A model generated the notes under the pieces. It worked only from the letters and a program-made list of their open reading frames with translations. It did no database searches and had not been told where the DNA came from. 64,000 nt of DNA from Serratia fonticola (GTDB lineage: Bacteria > Pseudomonadota > Gammaproteobacteria > Enterobacterales > Enterobacteriaceae): the NCBI RefSeq assembly GCF_001006005.1, contig NZ_CP011254.1, positions 992,001-1,056,000 of the forward strand, in the 5' to 3' direction. Positions 29,323 to 38,900 of this stretch are shown piece after piece. How positions within the stretch are numbered: the first letter of the stretch is position 1; every line of letters begins with the position of its first letter. The translations under genes and the position numbers were made by a program.

Positions 29323-30699
29323 CTATTGCGGCTTCTGCTGAACCTCTTTCCACAACTTCAGCGCCAGCAACACCAATCCCCCCGCCCCCAGAACCAGCAG
29401 GAACCAGAGCAGACCTTTCTTCCACATGCTGGCCTCTTCTGCGGCATCCACCGCGCTCAAACGTTCGGTGCCACCCAGAGTTACTTGGGATTGCAATCCA
29501 GCTTCTGGCAACGCATCGGCATCTATCGTTTTACGCAGCTCTGCCGGGATCAGGCTATCTAAAGGGATAGCCTGAGGTTGGGCGGCTTTATTTCCCCACG
29601 CCAACATGAATGGCGTGGTTCCCTGGGCATTAAATATCAAGGTTTGGCTGTCGCGCTGGGCCGAGACTTCCGGCAGTGAATCGCCCCATTGCTGGTTGAT
29701 ACCTTTCAAGCGGATACCCTGCACCAGCAAGCCGTTCATAGGGATTGCCTCTGCGGTGCGGCCATTCACCGAGAACACCACCTGTTTGGTCAGGGGGTGC
29801 CAACTGTCACTAGCTGCGCTGCGGTAATCGATCTCGAGTGGCAGCACCGTATTCCCCTGCGTCGGCCGAATGCTGATATTGTTCAAGGGCTGAGGATTCG
29901 ACCAGCTATATTCCGCCTCACCAGCCGTAATGGCTTTTTGGTTGACGGTCAGGCCGATCCTTTGCTGTTCGGTGTGTCTGGAAGCCGCAATCCCCTGCAC
30001 TGACTGGATCTTCAAATCAGGGGCCGTTTTGGCATCGTTGAACACCAATAGCAGATAACGAGGTCTGGCATAGTCATCAAGATCGATGGTATCCAACAGC
30101 AACCGATCGCTGCCGGAAACCAGATCCATCAAAGGCACATCCTCAGCGCTGCTCGACCAGTCTTTTAAATCGCTGCTATGAAACAGGCTAACGCGGGTCT
30201 GCCAATTTTCGGGCAGACGCTCCCAGGCCAGTTTCAACTGGGTCAGGCGGGGATAGTTGCCCTCATGCTGCGGGATCTCCAGCAGATAGGTGTTCCCCAT
30301 TGGCTGGTCGCTATCCACAGGTAAGGTCACTTCAACACCACCCGCGGATTTTAACGAAATCACCTGTTGTTCCTGATTAGTGACCCTTTTACCCTTCATC
30401 GGGAACAGGCGCAGAGGGAAAGTCTGGCTATTCTCCTGAGTGGTGACGTTCGCAGCCAGCGCAAAGGGGACGGCCTGCCCCTGATTGTTGAACACCCGCA
30501 CATCGCGCAGATCCGGCCAAACGCTCTCGGTATACACGGCCTCAGGCAGTTCAATACGGAAAAATGGCGCGCTGCCTTCAGTGGTTAGCGATATGCCATA
30601 GGCGAAGTCTTGCGGTTTTTCAGCCACCGGCTCCGCACTGGCAGCACCAGCCAGACAAAGCGACCCCAGCAGCAACCAGTTATTCAGTTTTACTTTCAT
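29323..30699 (-). CDS. DUF3999 family envelope protein
   Basis: 458 residues. Signal peptide 1-22 (LLLGSLCLAGAASA), a long beta-rich periplasmic part and a C-terminal membrane helix (about 432-452, LLWFLLVLGAGGLVLLALKLW). This matches DUF3999 proteins, which are regularly encoded beside DUF2339 membrane proteins; no function is established. Its start overlaps the DUF2339 stop by four bases, so the two are made together. Confidence 0.8.
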   Translation of the reverse strand: MKVKLNNWLLLGSLCLAGAASAEPVAEKPQDFAYGISLTTEGSAPFFRIELPEAVYTESVWPDLRDVRVFNNQGQAVPFALAANVTTQENSQTFPLRLFPMKGKRVTNQEQQVISLKSAGGVEVTLPVDSDQPMGNTYLLEIPQHEGNYPRLTQLKLAWERLPENWQTRVSLFHSSDLKDWSSSAEDVPLMDLVSGSDRLLLDTIDLDDYARPRYLLLVFNDAKTAPDLKIQSVQGIAASRHTEQQRIGLTVNQKAITAGEAEYSWSNPQPLNNISIRPTQGNTVLPLEIDYRSAASDSWHPLTKQVVFSVNGRTAEAIPMNGLLVQGIRLKGINQQWGDSLPEVSAQRDSQTLIFNAQGTTPFMLAWGNKAAQPQAIPLDSLIPAELRKTIDADALPEAGLQSQVTLGGTERLSAVDAAEEASMWKKGLLWFLLVLGAGGLVLLALKLWKEVQQKPQ

Positions 30700-33461
30700 A
30701 CATTCCCTCGTTCGCTTGCCACATTGGGTTCCTTACCGCGCACCGCTTTGGGTGGCAATGGAGAAAAATATCCCACGATCAACACCAGTATCGCCACGCC
30801 GATAAACGCGATGGCACGAGCCAATCCCCCACCCCGGGCGCTATCAACCAGCATCAATTTAACAATGACGATACCGAGCAACGCCGCACCGCCAAACCAG
30901 ACCTCACGTTGTCCACGGCGGGTTGATAACACCATGACGATCAGCGCTATCAGCATCCACAGCAAAGCGAAGGTAGTCTGCACCATACGGGAGCCCCAGA
31001 GCGTATCGGCCCGCCAGGCAATATCGGCGTAATAGGCCAGCGCACGCAGGACTGCCCCATTGCCCCACCAGAACAGCATCGCGAGGGTAAACAGCGGCAG
31101 CGCCTGTTTCAGCAATGCGGCAAATTGCGGGTATTCCCGCCGGACAAATAGCCCCATAGTCACCAGAGCCAAGAGTGCAAAACCAGCGCCCTCTTCCAAC
31201 GGGTTCAACAGCGGCAAATAACGCCAGCCTATACTGACCCCATCAAACACGTTGCCTACCAGCAACAGCAGCAGAGCCAACGCCGCCAATGGGGCCAGGG
31301 CAATCGCCCCATACAGTTGACGATGTTCGGCAAACGGCCAGCATCCTTTGCGCAGCGCACCATGTGTTGCCAGGATGATCAGGGAGAGGAAGCCCATTTG
31401 CAGGCCCAGTTGCCACTCATCCATGCCCCACGGCAAGCGCATCGTGCGCCAAAAGACTTCATAACCCAGCGCAAACACCACCATCCAGAACAGCGACAGG
31501 TGTAATCCTTGCTGCAGGCGCAGTAACGGCAGAGAGCCTGCTTCGCGCTTCAGCAGCCAGTACGCCACCGGCAAGGTCAGTAACCAGACCAGATTCGGCC
31601 AGCCGAAGGACAATAAAGAATCCAAGTCGACCAATTGGAACATCAGCATGGCCAACATGCCCGGCCACAGCAGCCAAATGCTATAACGCAGTTCGAGCCA
31701 GGCCAACCTTTGTGCCACCCAACGCCACAGCACTACGGATAGCGTCAACAAGGCCAACGCCAGGAAAGCCCCGTAGCCATAATCAAGCGGCAATCGCCCG
31801 GCAAAACCGAGCAGGCAAACCAGCCAGAGCAGGATGCCGCCAGCCAGGAAGGACCGGCTAACCACCAACCTGAATGCAGCATCGCTCTCCAGATCGCGCC
31901 AGAGGAATGCCACCGCGAGCCAAGTTAATGCCAGTACGGCGAACACCAGCGTGAAGGAGAGCGTCGTCATTCCTGCGCCAAGAGCGACCAGGGCTGAAGC
32001 CAAGGCCAGCACCAACAGACCAGAACCGCTGAGGCTCATGCGGATTTGCTTTTGTTCACGACCAAGCCACAGAATGCCCAACCCTTCCAGCGCCCAAGCC
32101 ATGGATGTCCATTCAGCGGACAGGGCCAATGGGATCGCCAGCGTAGTGAACACTCCGCCCAGCGCCAAACCGGAAACCGCCAACATGCGGCCCAGGGATG
32201 GGTAGCGCTTCAATGCGGCCCAAGCCAGTAACAGGTAAGCCAAACCGAAGCCCAGCGCCGAGAAGGCCGGGCCAAACTCCCACTGGCGAACGATCAGATA
32301 CTGCATGCCAAAACCGATTAACGGCGGGCCAAACAGCAGCACGCCATCGATAATCTTCTCGCCAGGCAACTGTGCACGTAGAGTCAAAGCCAGGCATAGC
32401 ACACCAAAAATCACGATATTGGCAATCAGGAACAGCTGGCAGCCCAGGTAGTATTCCGGCAGGTAGTTGTTTACTCCCCACAGCCCTGCGACGCCAAAGG
32501 AAAACACAAAGCCCAGCAGGTTAAGTGGCCGCCATGGCTGCCAGACGCTGATCGCCAGAATGCCCAGCGAGAGCAGCAGATAATAGGAGAATAGCGCGAC
32601 ATAGCTGCCGCCACCGGTGGACAGCAGCAACGGTGAAAGATAGCCGCCAATGCTGGCAAGCATCGCCAGGCTGAGGGCGCGCTGCAATACGGCCAAGCCC
32701 ACGCTGGCGGCGCAGATCACCAACATCAGGCCAAATGCCAGCATATGTGGCAACAGTTGATAAAGCCGGAAGGCACCAAATACGGTGATATAGAGCGCGC
32801 CAACCGCGCCCCCTTGCAGGATCAGGGCATACATCGTCTGTTTAACACGCAGACGCCAGCCAAACCATAGTAAAATGCCGCTAGCCACCGCCGCGCCCAT
32901 TAACCTGAACTCAATAGGCAGCATGTCGCGTTCAACGGTGTATTTCATCAGGTAGGCCAAACCGAAGAACAGCAGCAAGACACCCAACTTCGCCAGCGGG
33001 TTACCTTGCATAAACCAGCCTACCAGCCCGCTGAGCAGGTCGTTTTTCGGCTGCTGCGGCTTATCAATGGCAGGTTTATCAGCAATAGGTGGGCGAGGAA
33101 TGGTTGTTACTGGTGCGGCTGGTTTTGGAGCTGTGGGCTCCCATGGCGATATAACCGGAGGGGTAACGGCCATGTCAGTTGCGGGTTTAACGGCAGACTG
33201 TTGTGCCGCGTGCGCCGCAAAGTCATGCGTTGTCTTCGGAGCCACAGGTTGCGCCTGAGAAACGGGCGTTGGCCGCGATCTCCCGGTTTCCTCGAAGCGG
33301 AGATCATCCACCTGTTTTTGCAACTGGGTGATGGTCAGTGTCAGTTGGGCAATTTCCCGCTGATTGCGGTTGCCACGGCCGAGCGATACCACCACTGAAA
33401 TGGGTAATACCACCAGGCACAGGAACAACGCCAAACCAGCGATAAATATCAATCCATCCAT
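30696..33461 (-). CDS. DUF2339 family polytopic membrane protein
   Basis: 921 residues. An N-terminal membrane anchor (about 4-26) precedes a short coiled coil (QLTLTITQLQKQVDDLRFEE) and a proline/alanine-rich linker (about 60-140). After that come more than twenty hydrophobic segments from about 160 to 905. This is the COG5373/DUF2339 arrangement. Function unknown; the pairing with a periplasmic DUF3999 protein suggests an envelope complex, possibly in glycan or lipid handling, but this is inference. Confidence 0.8.
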   Translation of the reverse strand: MDGLIFIAGLALFLCLVVLPISVVVSLGRGNRNQREIAQLTLTITQLQKQVDDLRFEETGRSRPTPVSQAQPVAPKTTHDFAAHAAQQSAVKPATDMAVTPPVISPWEPTAPKPAAPVTTIPRPPIADKPAIDKPQQPKNDLLSGLVGWFMQGNPLAKLGVLLLFFGLAYLMKYTVERDMLPIEFRLMGAAVASGILLWFGWRLRVKQTMYALILQGGAVGALYITVFGAFRLYQLLPHMLAFGLMLVICAASVGLAVLQRALSLAMLASIGGYLSPLLLSTGGGSYVALFSYYLLLSLGILAISVWQPWRPLNLLGFVFSFGVAGLWGVNNYLPEYYLGCQLFLIANIVIFGVLCLALTLRAQLPGEKIIDGVLLFGPPLIGFGMQYLIVRQWEFGPAFSALGFGLAYLLLAWAALKRYPSLGRMLAVSGLALGGVFTTLAIPLALSAEWTSMAWALEGLGILWLGREQKQIRMSLSGSGLLVLALASALVALGAGMTTLSFTLVFAVLALTWLAVAFLWRDLESDAAFRLVVSRSFLAGGILLWLVCLLGFAGRLPLDYGYGAFLALALLTLSVVLWRWVAQRLAWLELRYSIWLLWPGMLAMLMFQLVDLDSLLSFGWPNLVWLLTLPVAYWLLKREAGSLPLLRLQQGLHLSLFWMVVFALGYEVFWRTMRLPWGMDEWQLGLQMGFLSLIILATHGALRKGCWPFAEHRQLYGAIALAPLAALALLLLLVGNVFDGVSIGWRYLPLLNPLEEGAGFALLALVTMGLFVRREYPQFAALLKQALPLFTLAMLFWWGNGAVLRALAYYADIAWRADTLWGSRMVQTTFALLWMLIALIVMVLSTRRGQREVWFGGAALLGIVIVKLMLVDSARGGGLARAIAFIGVAILVLIVGYFSPLPPKAVRGKEPNVASERGNV

Positions 33462-33564
33462 GGTGCACCTTTAGATCATTTATCGTGGCATCAGTCTTAC
33501 ACCAAAACATAACCGCCGACAATGGATTGATACTGCCAACCCGGCTCAGGCTAATAAAATACCG

Positions 33565-35022
33565 TTAGCTTGGCGGCTGTTCTTCGGCTGATTCAGGCTG
33601 GTTTTTTCTGAGCCGTGGATATTTCCATAGCCAGCGCCCACTGACCATACGCCAGTAGAAGAAGACTCCGCGAACGGCCCAGTCCATGAACATTCCTAGC
33701 CAGACGCCCACTACGCCCATGCCCAGCACGATGCCCAGGATATAACCAGCGACTACCCGGCAGCCCCACATGCCCAACATAGTCACCCACATGGCAAATC
33801 GGACATCACGCGCGCCCTTCAACCCAGCGGGTAACACCCAGGATGCAGCCCAAATCGGCATAAACGCGGCATTAAGCCAAATCAGGATTTTGACCACCTC
33901 TTTAACATCGTCTTCCTGGGTATAAAATGAGGCAAACAGTCCGGCAAAGGGAGCGGTTCCCCAGGCAATCACCGTCAGGCCAATCGTCGCCAGCCAAAAG
34001 ACGTGCTTCATCTGCCGTTCGGCCTGAGCAATTTGCCCTTTCCCCAGACGCCTGCCGACGATGATGGTCGAAGCAGATCCCAAAGCATTTCCCGGCAGGT
34101 TAATCAGGGCAGCGATAGAGAAAGCGATAAAGTTACCGGCGATGACGTTGGTGCCCATCCCGGCGACAAACATTTGTGTCAGCAGTTTGCCCGCGTTGAA
34201 CAGCACTGATTCGATACTGGCGGGAATACCAATCCCCAGCACCTCACGCAGGATGCTGCTGTTGAGTGGCGTAAAATAGCTTTTGAGCGTAATACGCAGC
34301 GCCGGATTAAAGCCCACCGCCAGAACAGCAATAATGGCGATCGCGCCAATATAGCGGGCAATGGTCAGCCCCAGCCCCGCGCCAACAAAACCCAGCCCTT
34401 GCCAGCTAAATACCCCATAAATCAGCGTACTGCTGATGAGGATGTTGAGGATATTCATGCCGCCATTGATCAGCAGCGGGATCTTGGTGTTGCCCGCCCC
34501 ACGCAGGGCACCGCTACCAATCAGGGCGATGGCGGCTGCCGGGTAGCTCCAGACGGTGGTTTGCAGATAAGAGAGTGCCAACGCTTTAACTTCGGGCGTG
34601 GCTTCACCGGCGATCACGTTAATGATCTGTTGCCCGGCCAAATGGATCCCAACCGCCAGCAGCACCGCCAGCACGGTCATTAATACCAGCGACTGGCGTG
34701 CCGCGGCCCGTGCCCGTTTACGATCGCGAGTGCCAAGACTAAAGGCCACCACCACCGTGGTGCCCAGATCCACCGCCGCGAAAAAGGCCATGATGACCAT
34801 GTTGAAACTGTCTGCCAGGCCAACACCCGCCATCGACTCTTTACCGAGCCAGCTCACCAGGAAGGTGCTGAGCACCCCCATCAGCAGTACGCAGGTGTTC
34901 TCTAGAAAGATCGGTACCGCCAGTGGCGTGATCTCGCGCCAAAAAAGCACCCGATAGCTTTTTCGCTTGGCATGCCAATGCGTCTTGGCAATCTGCTGGG
35001 GCAGTAGCCCGTGTAAGTTCAA
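33565..35022 (-). CDS. MATE-family multidrug/flavin exporter, EmmdR/YeeO-like
   Basis: 485 residues, 12 membrane segments in two halves. Typical MATE sections are PLAVPIFLENTCVLLMGVLS in TM1, ALRGAGNTKIPLLINGG in the middle and the second-half LKGARDVRFAMWVTMLGMWG. A cytosolic N-terminal leader of about 30 residues (QIAKTHWHAKRKSYRVLFWRE) recalls EmmdR and E. coli YeeO. Substrates cannot be told from sequence. A monocistronic gene with AT-rich upstream DNA. Confidence 0.8.
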   Translation of the reverse strand: MNLHGLLPQQIAKTHWHAKRKSYRVLFWREITPLAVPIFLENTCVLLMGVLSTFLVSWLGKESMAGVGLADSFNMVIMAFFAAVDLGTTVVVAFSLGTRDRKRARAAARQSLVLMTVLAVLLAVGIHLAGQQIINVIAGEATPEVKALALSYLQTTVWSYPAAAIALIGSGALRGAGNTKIPLLINGGMNILNILISSTLIYGVFSWQGLGFVGAGLGLTIARYIGAIAIIAVLAVGFNPALRITLKSYFTPLNSSILREVLGIGIPASIESVLFNAGKLLTQMFVAGMGTNVIAGNFIAFSIAALINLPGNALGSASTIIVGRRLGKGQIAQAERQMKHVFWLATIGLTVIAWGTAPFAGLFASFYTQEDDVKEVVKILIWLNAAFMPIWAASWVLPAGLKGARDVRFAMWVTMLGMWGCRVVAGYILGIVLGMGVVGVWLGMFMDWAVRGVFFYWRMVSGRWLWKYPRLRKNQPESAEEQPPS

Positions 35023-35222
35023 GGTTGGCCTGTAGCAAGGAAGTGAAACGTCGTTTCAAATGATGGTTTATCGGCGCTTATTCTGCAAGGCATTTTTTCG
35101 CTATCGGTATGAAACCGTAACAATGTGTTGATTAGGTAAAATCCAAAAAAATGAATAAAAAATAATTTTTATGCTTGCTATAAATAATAAACTTGCAAAT
35201 TTTCCATCCGGAAATATTAATA

Positions 35223-35247
35223 AGTGGCCATGGTGAACATAGCCACT
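35223..35247 (-). terminator. Hairpin downstream of the PD-(D/E)XK nuclease gene
   Basis: AGTGGC (35223-35228) pairs with GCCACT (35242-35247). On the minus strand it is followed by TTATTAATATTT, a modest T-rich tract. The remaining 35023-35222 is AT-rich without a gene. Confidence 0.45.
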
Positions 35248-35256
35248 CCTCACTAA

Positions 35257-36339
35257 TTAATTATAACTTTCTGCCGTGACTTTAAGTTGTTCAGCATGTT
35301 GGTAGATATCATCCAATACTTCTATAGGATAACGAGTTTCTTTCTTATCAGAATCAAACAAACCGACATACAGCTGACTCCGATTAAAATGAAGTCTACA
35401 AATAGGCTTTCTATTATTATCATCAAGCAACACACCGAAATAACTTTTAGTATCGCGATAAGTAATTCGACTTGGATCAACAACAGTACGAATTATAGAT
35501 TTAACGATATGAAAACCCTCAATCTCAATTTCAGTGGTTACAATACCATCATCATCTTCAACAGGTACTAACGCTTGCTCAACGACCTCCTCCTTAGGTT
35601 CGATTGCTAAAGGCTGCTGCTGAGCCCCACTGATTGCAGACTTAAGACGTTCATTTACCTGATCATTCAACCACTGGCTGGACGCTTTTTTGGTTAAAGT
35701 AGTAAACAACTCACGTACTTTTTGAGTCAGTATCCCATCATAGACTCTAGACGCAAAGAATTTTACAAAATCTTCCTCAGGATTATTAAACTGAGTTGAA
35801 ATTATTTTCTTAATTTGACTTACATACTTTAACTCACCGGCGGCATTTACTATTGAGTCTACATCAAATGTTGATTTAGTTAGCTTGGCTATTTCGGGAA
35901 CTACATTCTCATCAATATCCAATAAGTCTAGTTCAAGAAATGGCTTTTCATCCATTTTATTAGGAGCATCAAGGTCGGTGAAAAATTTATAGATCTGCCC
36001 GTTAGTTAAAATGGATATCCTCGCATTGGTTACATGGAAATATCTAAATAATTGCGAAGCATGATTAACGTTTAGCGGCTCACCAATCTTTTTACATTCA
36101 ACAAGTATCTGAATCTCATTGTTTTTCAAAATGGCGTAGTCGATTTTTTCACCTTTTTTTATCCCAACATCACAGATAAACTCCGGGGTAACCTCCGTTG
36201 GGTCAAAAACATCATAGCCAAGCACTTTATTAATGAATGGCATCACGAAAGCGCTTTTTGTGGCCTCCTCAGTTTGAATAACTGCAGCCTGTTGTTTGAT
36301 CTTAGCTGAGAGACTTTGTAACTCGCCCAAAAGTTCCAT
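35257..36339 (-). CDS. Stand-alone HsdR-N/type IV-like PD-(D/E)XK nuclease
   Basis: 360 residues from MELLGELQSL, with GGAGGG five bases upstream of the ATG; a longer frame adding MTRRVF is not preferred. The N-terminal domain reads as the type I restriction HsdR-N/COG4748 fold: E24/E25 in QTEEATKSAFVMPF, D67 in GEKIDYAIL, and E81-C-K83 in QILVECKK make the D-(14)-E-x-K nuclease centre. There is no helicase or methylase gene beside it. The C-terminal part from about 255 is a separate domain (IVTTEIEIEGFHIVKSII). The gene is much AT-richer than its neighbours, which suggests transfer. Defence or prophage origin is inferred. Confidence 0.7.
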   Translation of the reverse strand: MELLGELQSLSAKIKQQAAVIQTEEATKSAFVMPFINKVLGYDVFDPTEVTPEFICDVGIKKGEKIDYAILKNNEIQILVECKKIGEPLNVNHASQLFRYFHVTNARISILTNGQIYKFFTDLDAPNKMDEKPFLELDLLDIDENVVPEIAKLTKSTFDVDSIVNAAGELKYVSQIKKIISTQFNNPEEDFVKFFASRVYDGILTQKVRELFTTLTKKASSQWLNDQVNERLKSAISGAQQQPLAIEPKEEVVEQALVPVEDDDGIVTTEIEIEGFHIVKSIIRTVVDPSRITYRDTKSYFGVLLDDNNRKPICRLHFNRSQLYVGLFDSDKKETRYPIEVLDDIYQHAEQLKVTAESYN

Positions 36340-36765
36340 AAAAACCCTCCGTGTCAAATAGTTATAGTTTCTTCACGTTATCTAATTTATATAAAAAAAC
36401 AGCTGTTGTCCTTTTTTATTTTCAGAACAAGACAGCGATCACTTAATTTCAAAAAGATACTAAACCAATTAAATAAATTAGATTGTGAATAATACCTAAA
36501 TCCTGCTAAAAACTGCTTTGTAAGTTATCAGGCAAATAACTTAAACTTATAATAATTAAATCAATTCACTATTTTAATAGTAATAATAAATGGATGGTAT
36601 TATATTTAATCACAATTAAATGGATCTCTACGTGACCTTGGCTTTGGCAGAACATACAGATCCCTTTGATACCTAACACCATCAACAGGGATTATACCTT
36701 TGAGAAAGGCCGTACTTTTGAGTGACGGCGACTCAGAGAAAAACATCGTGCTATTGGTTTCACTC
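36340..36765. other. AT-rich gene-free stretch
   Basis: 426 bases. 36360-36610 is strongly AT-rich, mostly without open frames. 36610-36765 rises to backbone GC and reads open on the minus strand (KGIIPVDGVRYQRDL), perhaps a decayed gene, but no start, stop context or known motif supports one. Confidence 0.4.
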
Positions 36766-37455
36766 TTACCCCGTAACCAAACCAAATAACGCCCCGATCC
36801 CCGAGGACACCCCCATTGCCAGTGCACTCCAGAAGGTAATGCGCATCACTCCAGGGCCGATTGGTGCACCGCCCACTTTGGCCGAAACGCCCCCAAGCAC
36901 CGCCAGGGAGACCAATGCTGAGCAGGCAATGGCGAGGATGGTCCATTCAGTTGTCGCGATGGCCGCTACACATAGCGGTAATATTGCCCCGGCTGCAAAA
37001 CTCAACGCTGAAGCCCACGCGGCCTGTAAAGGACGCGCGGTGGTGATTTCTGAGATCCCCAGTTCATCACGCGCATGGGCTCCTAGCGCATCATGATGCA
37101 TCAGTTTTTCTGCCACTTGTTTAGCCAGAGCCAAATCAAGCCCCCGATGGACATAAATCGAGGTTAACTCCCGGTGTTCACCCTGAAAATCACTATTCAG
37201 CTCAGCTTGCTCTTCAGCCAGTGCGGCCTTTTCAGTATCAGCCTGGGAAGACACTGAAACATACTCACCGGTTGCCATCGACATCGCTCCAGCCACCAAG
37301 CCAGCCACCCCGGTCAATAGCAAACTTTGCTGAGTTACGTTAGCCGACGCTACGCCCAACAGCAGACTGGCGGTAGAAACTATCCCGTCATTAGCACCGA
37401 GAACAGCAGCCCGCAGCCAGCCAATTTTTTCCATGCTGTGTCGTTCCCGGTGCAT
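36766..37455 (-). CDS. VIT1/CCC1-family iron/manganese transporter
   Basis: 229 residues from MHRERHS, which is how this family normally begins. TM1 holds WLRAAVLGANDGIVSTASLL, and TM2 GLVAGAMSMATGEYVSVSSQ with the conserved metal-path methionines and glutamates. A cytosolic helical hairpin (about 85-135) carries acid and histidine residues (EKLMHHDALGAHARDELG). Three more segments follow. Related proteins export Fe2+/Mn2+. It begins 27 bases after the five-gene operon on the same strand with no terminator between, so it may be co-transcribed. Confidence 0.88.
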   Translation of the reverse strand: MHRERHSMEKIGWLRAAVLGANDGIVSTASLLLGVASANVTQQSLLLTGVAGLVAGAMSMATGEYVSVSSQADTEKAALAEEQAELNSDFQGEHRELTSIYVHRGLDLALAKQVAEKLMHHDALGAHARDELGISEITTARPLQAAWASALSFAAGAILPLCVAAIATTEWTILAIACSALVSLAVLGGVSAKVGGAPIGPGVMRITFWSALAMGVSSGIGALFGLVTG

Positions 37456-37482
37456 CTTGTTTCCCTTTATGGACCCGTAGTA

Positions 37483-38094
37483 TCAAAGTTTATCGAGTCG
37501 TTGTTGAATGTCCTGATGGCGGCCTTTATCGGCTAATTCTCTGCCTGGACGGGCCGGAGCCGCCAGTGCTTTCTGTAGATAGAGTTTGCCCTGTGCCTTA
37601 TGCCCTTGATCTATCAGAAAGTCACCGTAGAAATAGTTTGGATCAATACCCGTTGGATTAATCTGTAAAGCCTGTTTCAACAACCGTTCAGCCTGCTTGT
37701 CATCACCAAAGCCAATCGGCCAGCCAGGAACCTGATAATAGAGGGCACCGAGACTGGTATAAGCGGAGCCATCCAGCGCCTTGTCATCCAACTTTATTGC
37801 CAGTTCCAACTTCATTCTCGCCTCTTTGGCCAGTTCCAAAGCCCCCAGCCCCCCCTTCTCACCGGCCCAACTACTCTTGACGATCGCAGACCAGATCAAC
37901 AGGTCTACGCGTGAACCGTTAGCTGAACTGGCTTTATCCGCAACGGCGCTGAGTTGCTCCAGACAGCCTTCTTTCTGTTTCGCCGCAACCTGATACTGGC
38001 AAACCGCCCATTGGTTCTGAATATCGGCCAAATCACTCTGGGCAACAGCGGTTGTACTACCAAAGAGCGTCAACACCAACAATAACTTTTTCAT
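37483..38094 (-). CDS. Periplasmic TPR-repeat protein (operon gene 5)
   Basis: 203 residues with a signal peptide (about 1-18, MKKLLLVLTLFGSTTAVA, cleaved before QSD). Two or more helical repeats follow: ALELAKEARMKLELAIKLDD at about 85-105 and AERLLKQALQINPTGIDPNY at about 132-152. Two cysteines (C33, C44) in QWAVCQYQVAAKQKEGCLEQ might form a disulfide. Its start overlaps the SDR stop by four bases. A periplasmic binding or assembly role for the operon's product is inference. Confidence 0.7.
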   Translation of the reverse strand: MKKLLLVLTLFGSTTAVAQSDLADIQNQWAVCQYQVAAKQKEGCLEQLSAVADKASSANGSRVDLLIWSAIVKSSWAGEKGGLGALELAKEARMKLELAIKLDDKALDGSAYTSLGALYYQVPGWPIGFGDDKQAERLLKQALQINPTGIDPNYFYGDFLIDQGHKAQGKLYLQKALAAPARPGRELADKGRHQDIQQRLDKL

Positions 38095-38900
38095 CGTGAG
38101 TCCTTCTTCTCAAGGGCAGCTTTGGCATGGCGGGCAATAATATGCCGCTGTTTAGCCAGCGCTTTATCGACCACTGCAGGGAACAGTGCATTCAGTTTGA
38201 CAAAGAACCGCTCTGGCCAACCCAGCCATCGTCGTTTTATCTGTTTGTTTAGAGCAACAATCACCTCATCAGCAACCCATTCAGCACTGTCACTTTTGGT
38301 GCCTAATTCAGCATTCATGGCATTCACCGCCGCGGAGTTAAGCGTGGTTTGTGTCGCCCGGGGAGCAAAATAGAGCACGTTAATCGATGAGCCGGCAAGT
38401 TCCCTGCCGAGAGCTTCACTGAAGCCTCGAAGAGCAAACTTGCTCGCACAATAAACGCTATATCCGGCATAACCAATGCTGCCAAAGCTGGAACCAATAT
38501 TCATAATGATGCCGGGTCGGTCTATATAAGGCAGCAAAGCCCGGGTCAGTAGTATTGGGGCCTGAATATTTATGGCTAACTGCTGCATTATTTGTTGCTC
38601 GCTTTGATCCTCAAGCCAGGCAAAATGATTAGCCCCGGCATTATTGATCAGGATATCAATATGCTGTTGTTGGCAAAGCAGCTCAACTTGCTTTGTCAAT
38701 TGCGTGAAATCGCCAAGATCGGCGATCCAAACCTGATGATTTTCCGGGCGGGGTAATGTATTAGCTAGCGTGGTGAGAGCCGTTTCATTACGCCCATGTA
38801 ATATCAGACAAGCCCCCTGCTTTGCCAAAGCATGAGCCAGTGCCTGGCCAATACCACCGCTGGCACCGGTAAGAAAAATACGGCTGTTGTTGAGCCTCAT
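38091..38900 (-). CDS. Short-chain dehydrogenase/reductase (operon gene 4)
   Basis: 269 residues. Classical SDR: cofactor motif TGASGGIG at 11-18, NNAG at 86-89, serine near 137 (IGSS) and the catalytic Y150-C-A-S-K154. The sequence after the G-rich loop has HGRNE, consistent with NADP(H). A basic C-terminal tail (RHIIARHAKAALEKKDSR) and a hydrophobic patch near 228-245 suggest membrane association, as in enzymes acting on lipids. Both ends overlap neighbours by four bases (ATGA). Substrate unknown. Confidence 0.8.
   Translation of the reverse strand: MRLNNSRIFLTGASGGIGQALAHALAKQGACLILHGRNETALTTLANTLPRPENHQVWIADLGDFTQLTKQVELLCQQQHIDILINNAGANHFAWLEDQSEQQIMQQLAINIQAPILLTRALLPYIDRPGIIMNIGSSFGSIGYAGYSVYCASKFALRGFSEALGRELAGSSINVLYFAPRATQTTLNSAAVNAMNAELGTKSDSAEWVADEVIVALNKQIKRRWLGWPERFFVKLNALFPAVVDKALAKQRHIIARHAKAALEKKDSR

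Noticed and set aside
36606..36827. 73-codon minus-strand ORF before the VIT gene
   Set aside because: Overlaps the end of the VIT gene in another frame, no ribosome site, no recognisable motif; at most a decayed remnant.
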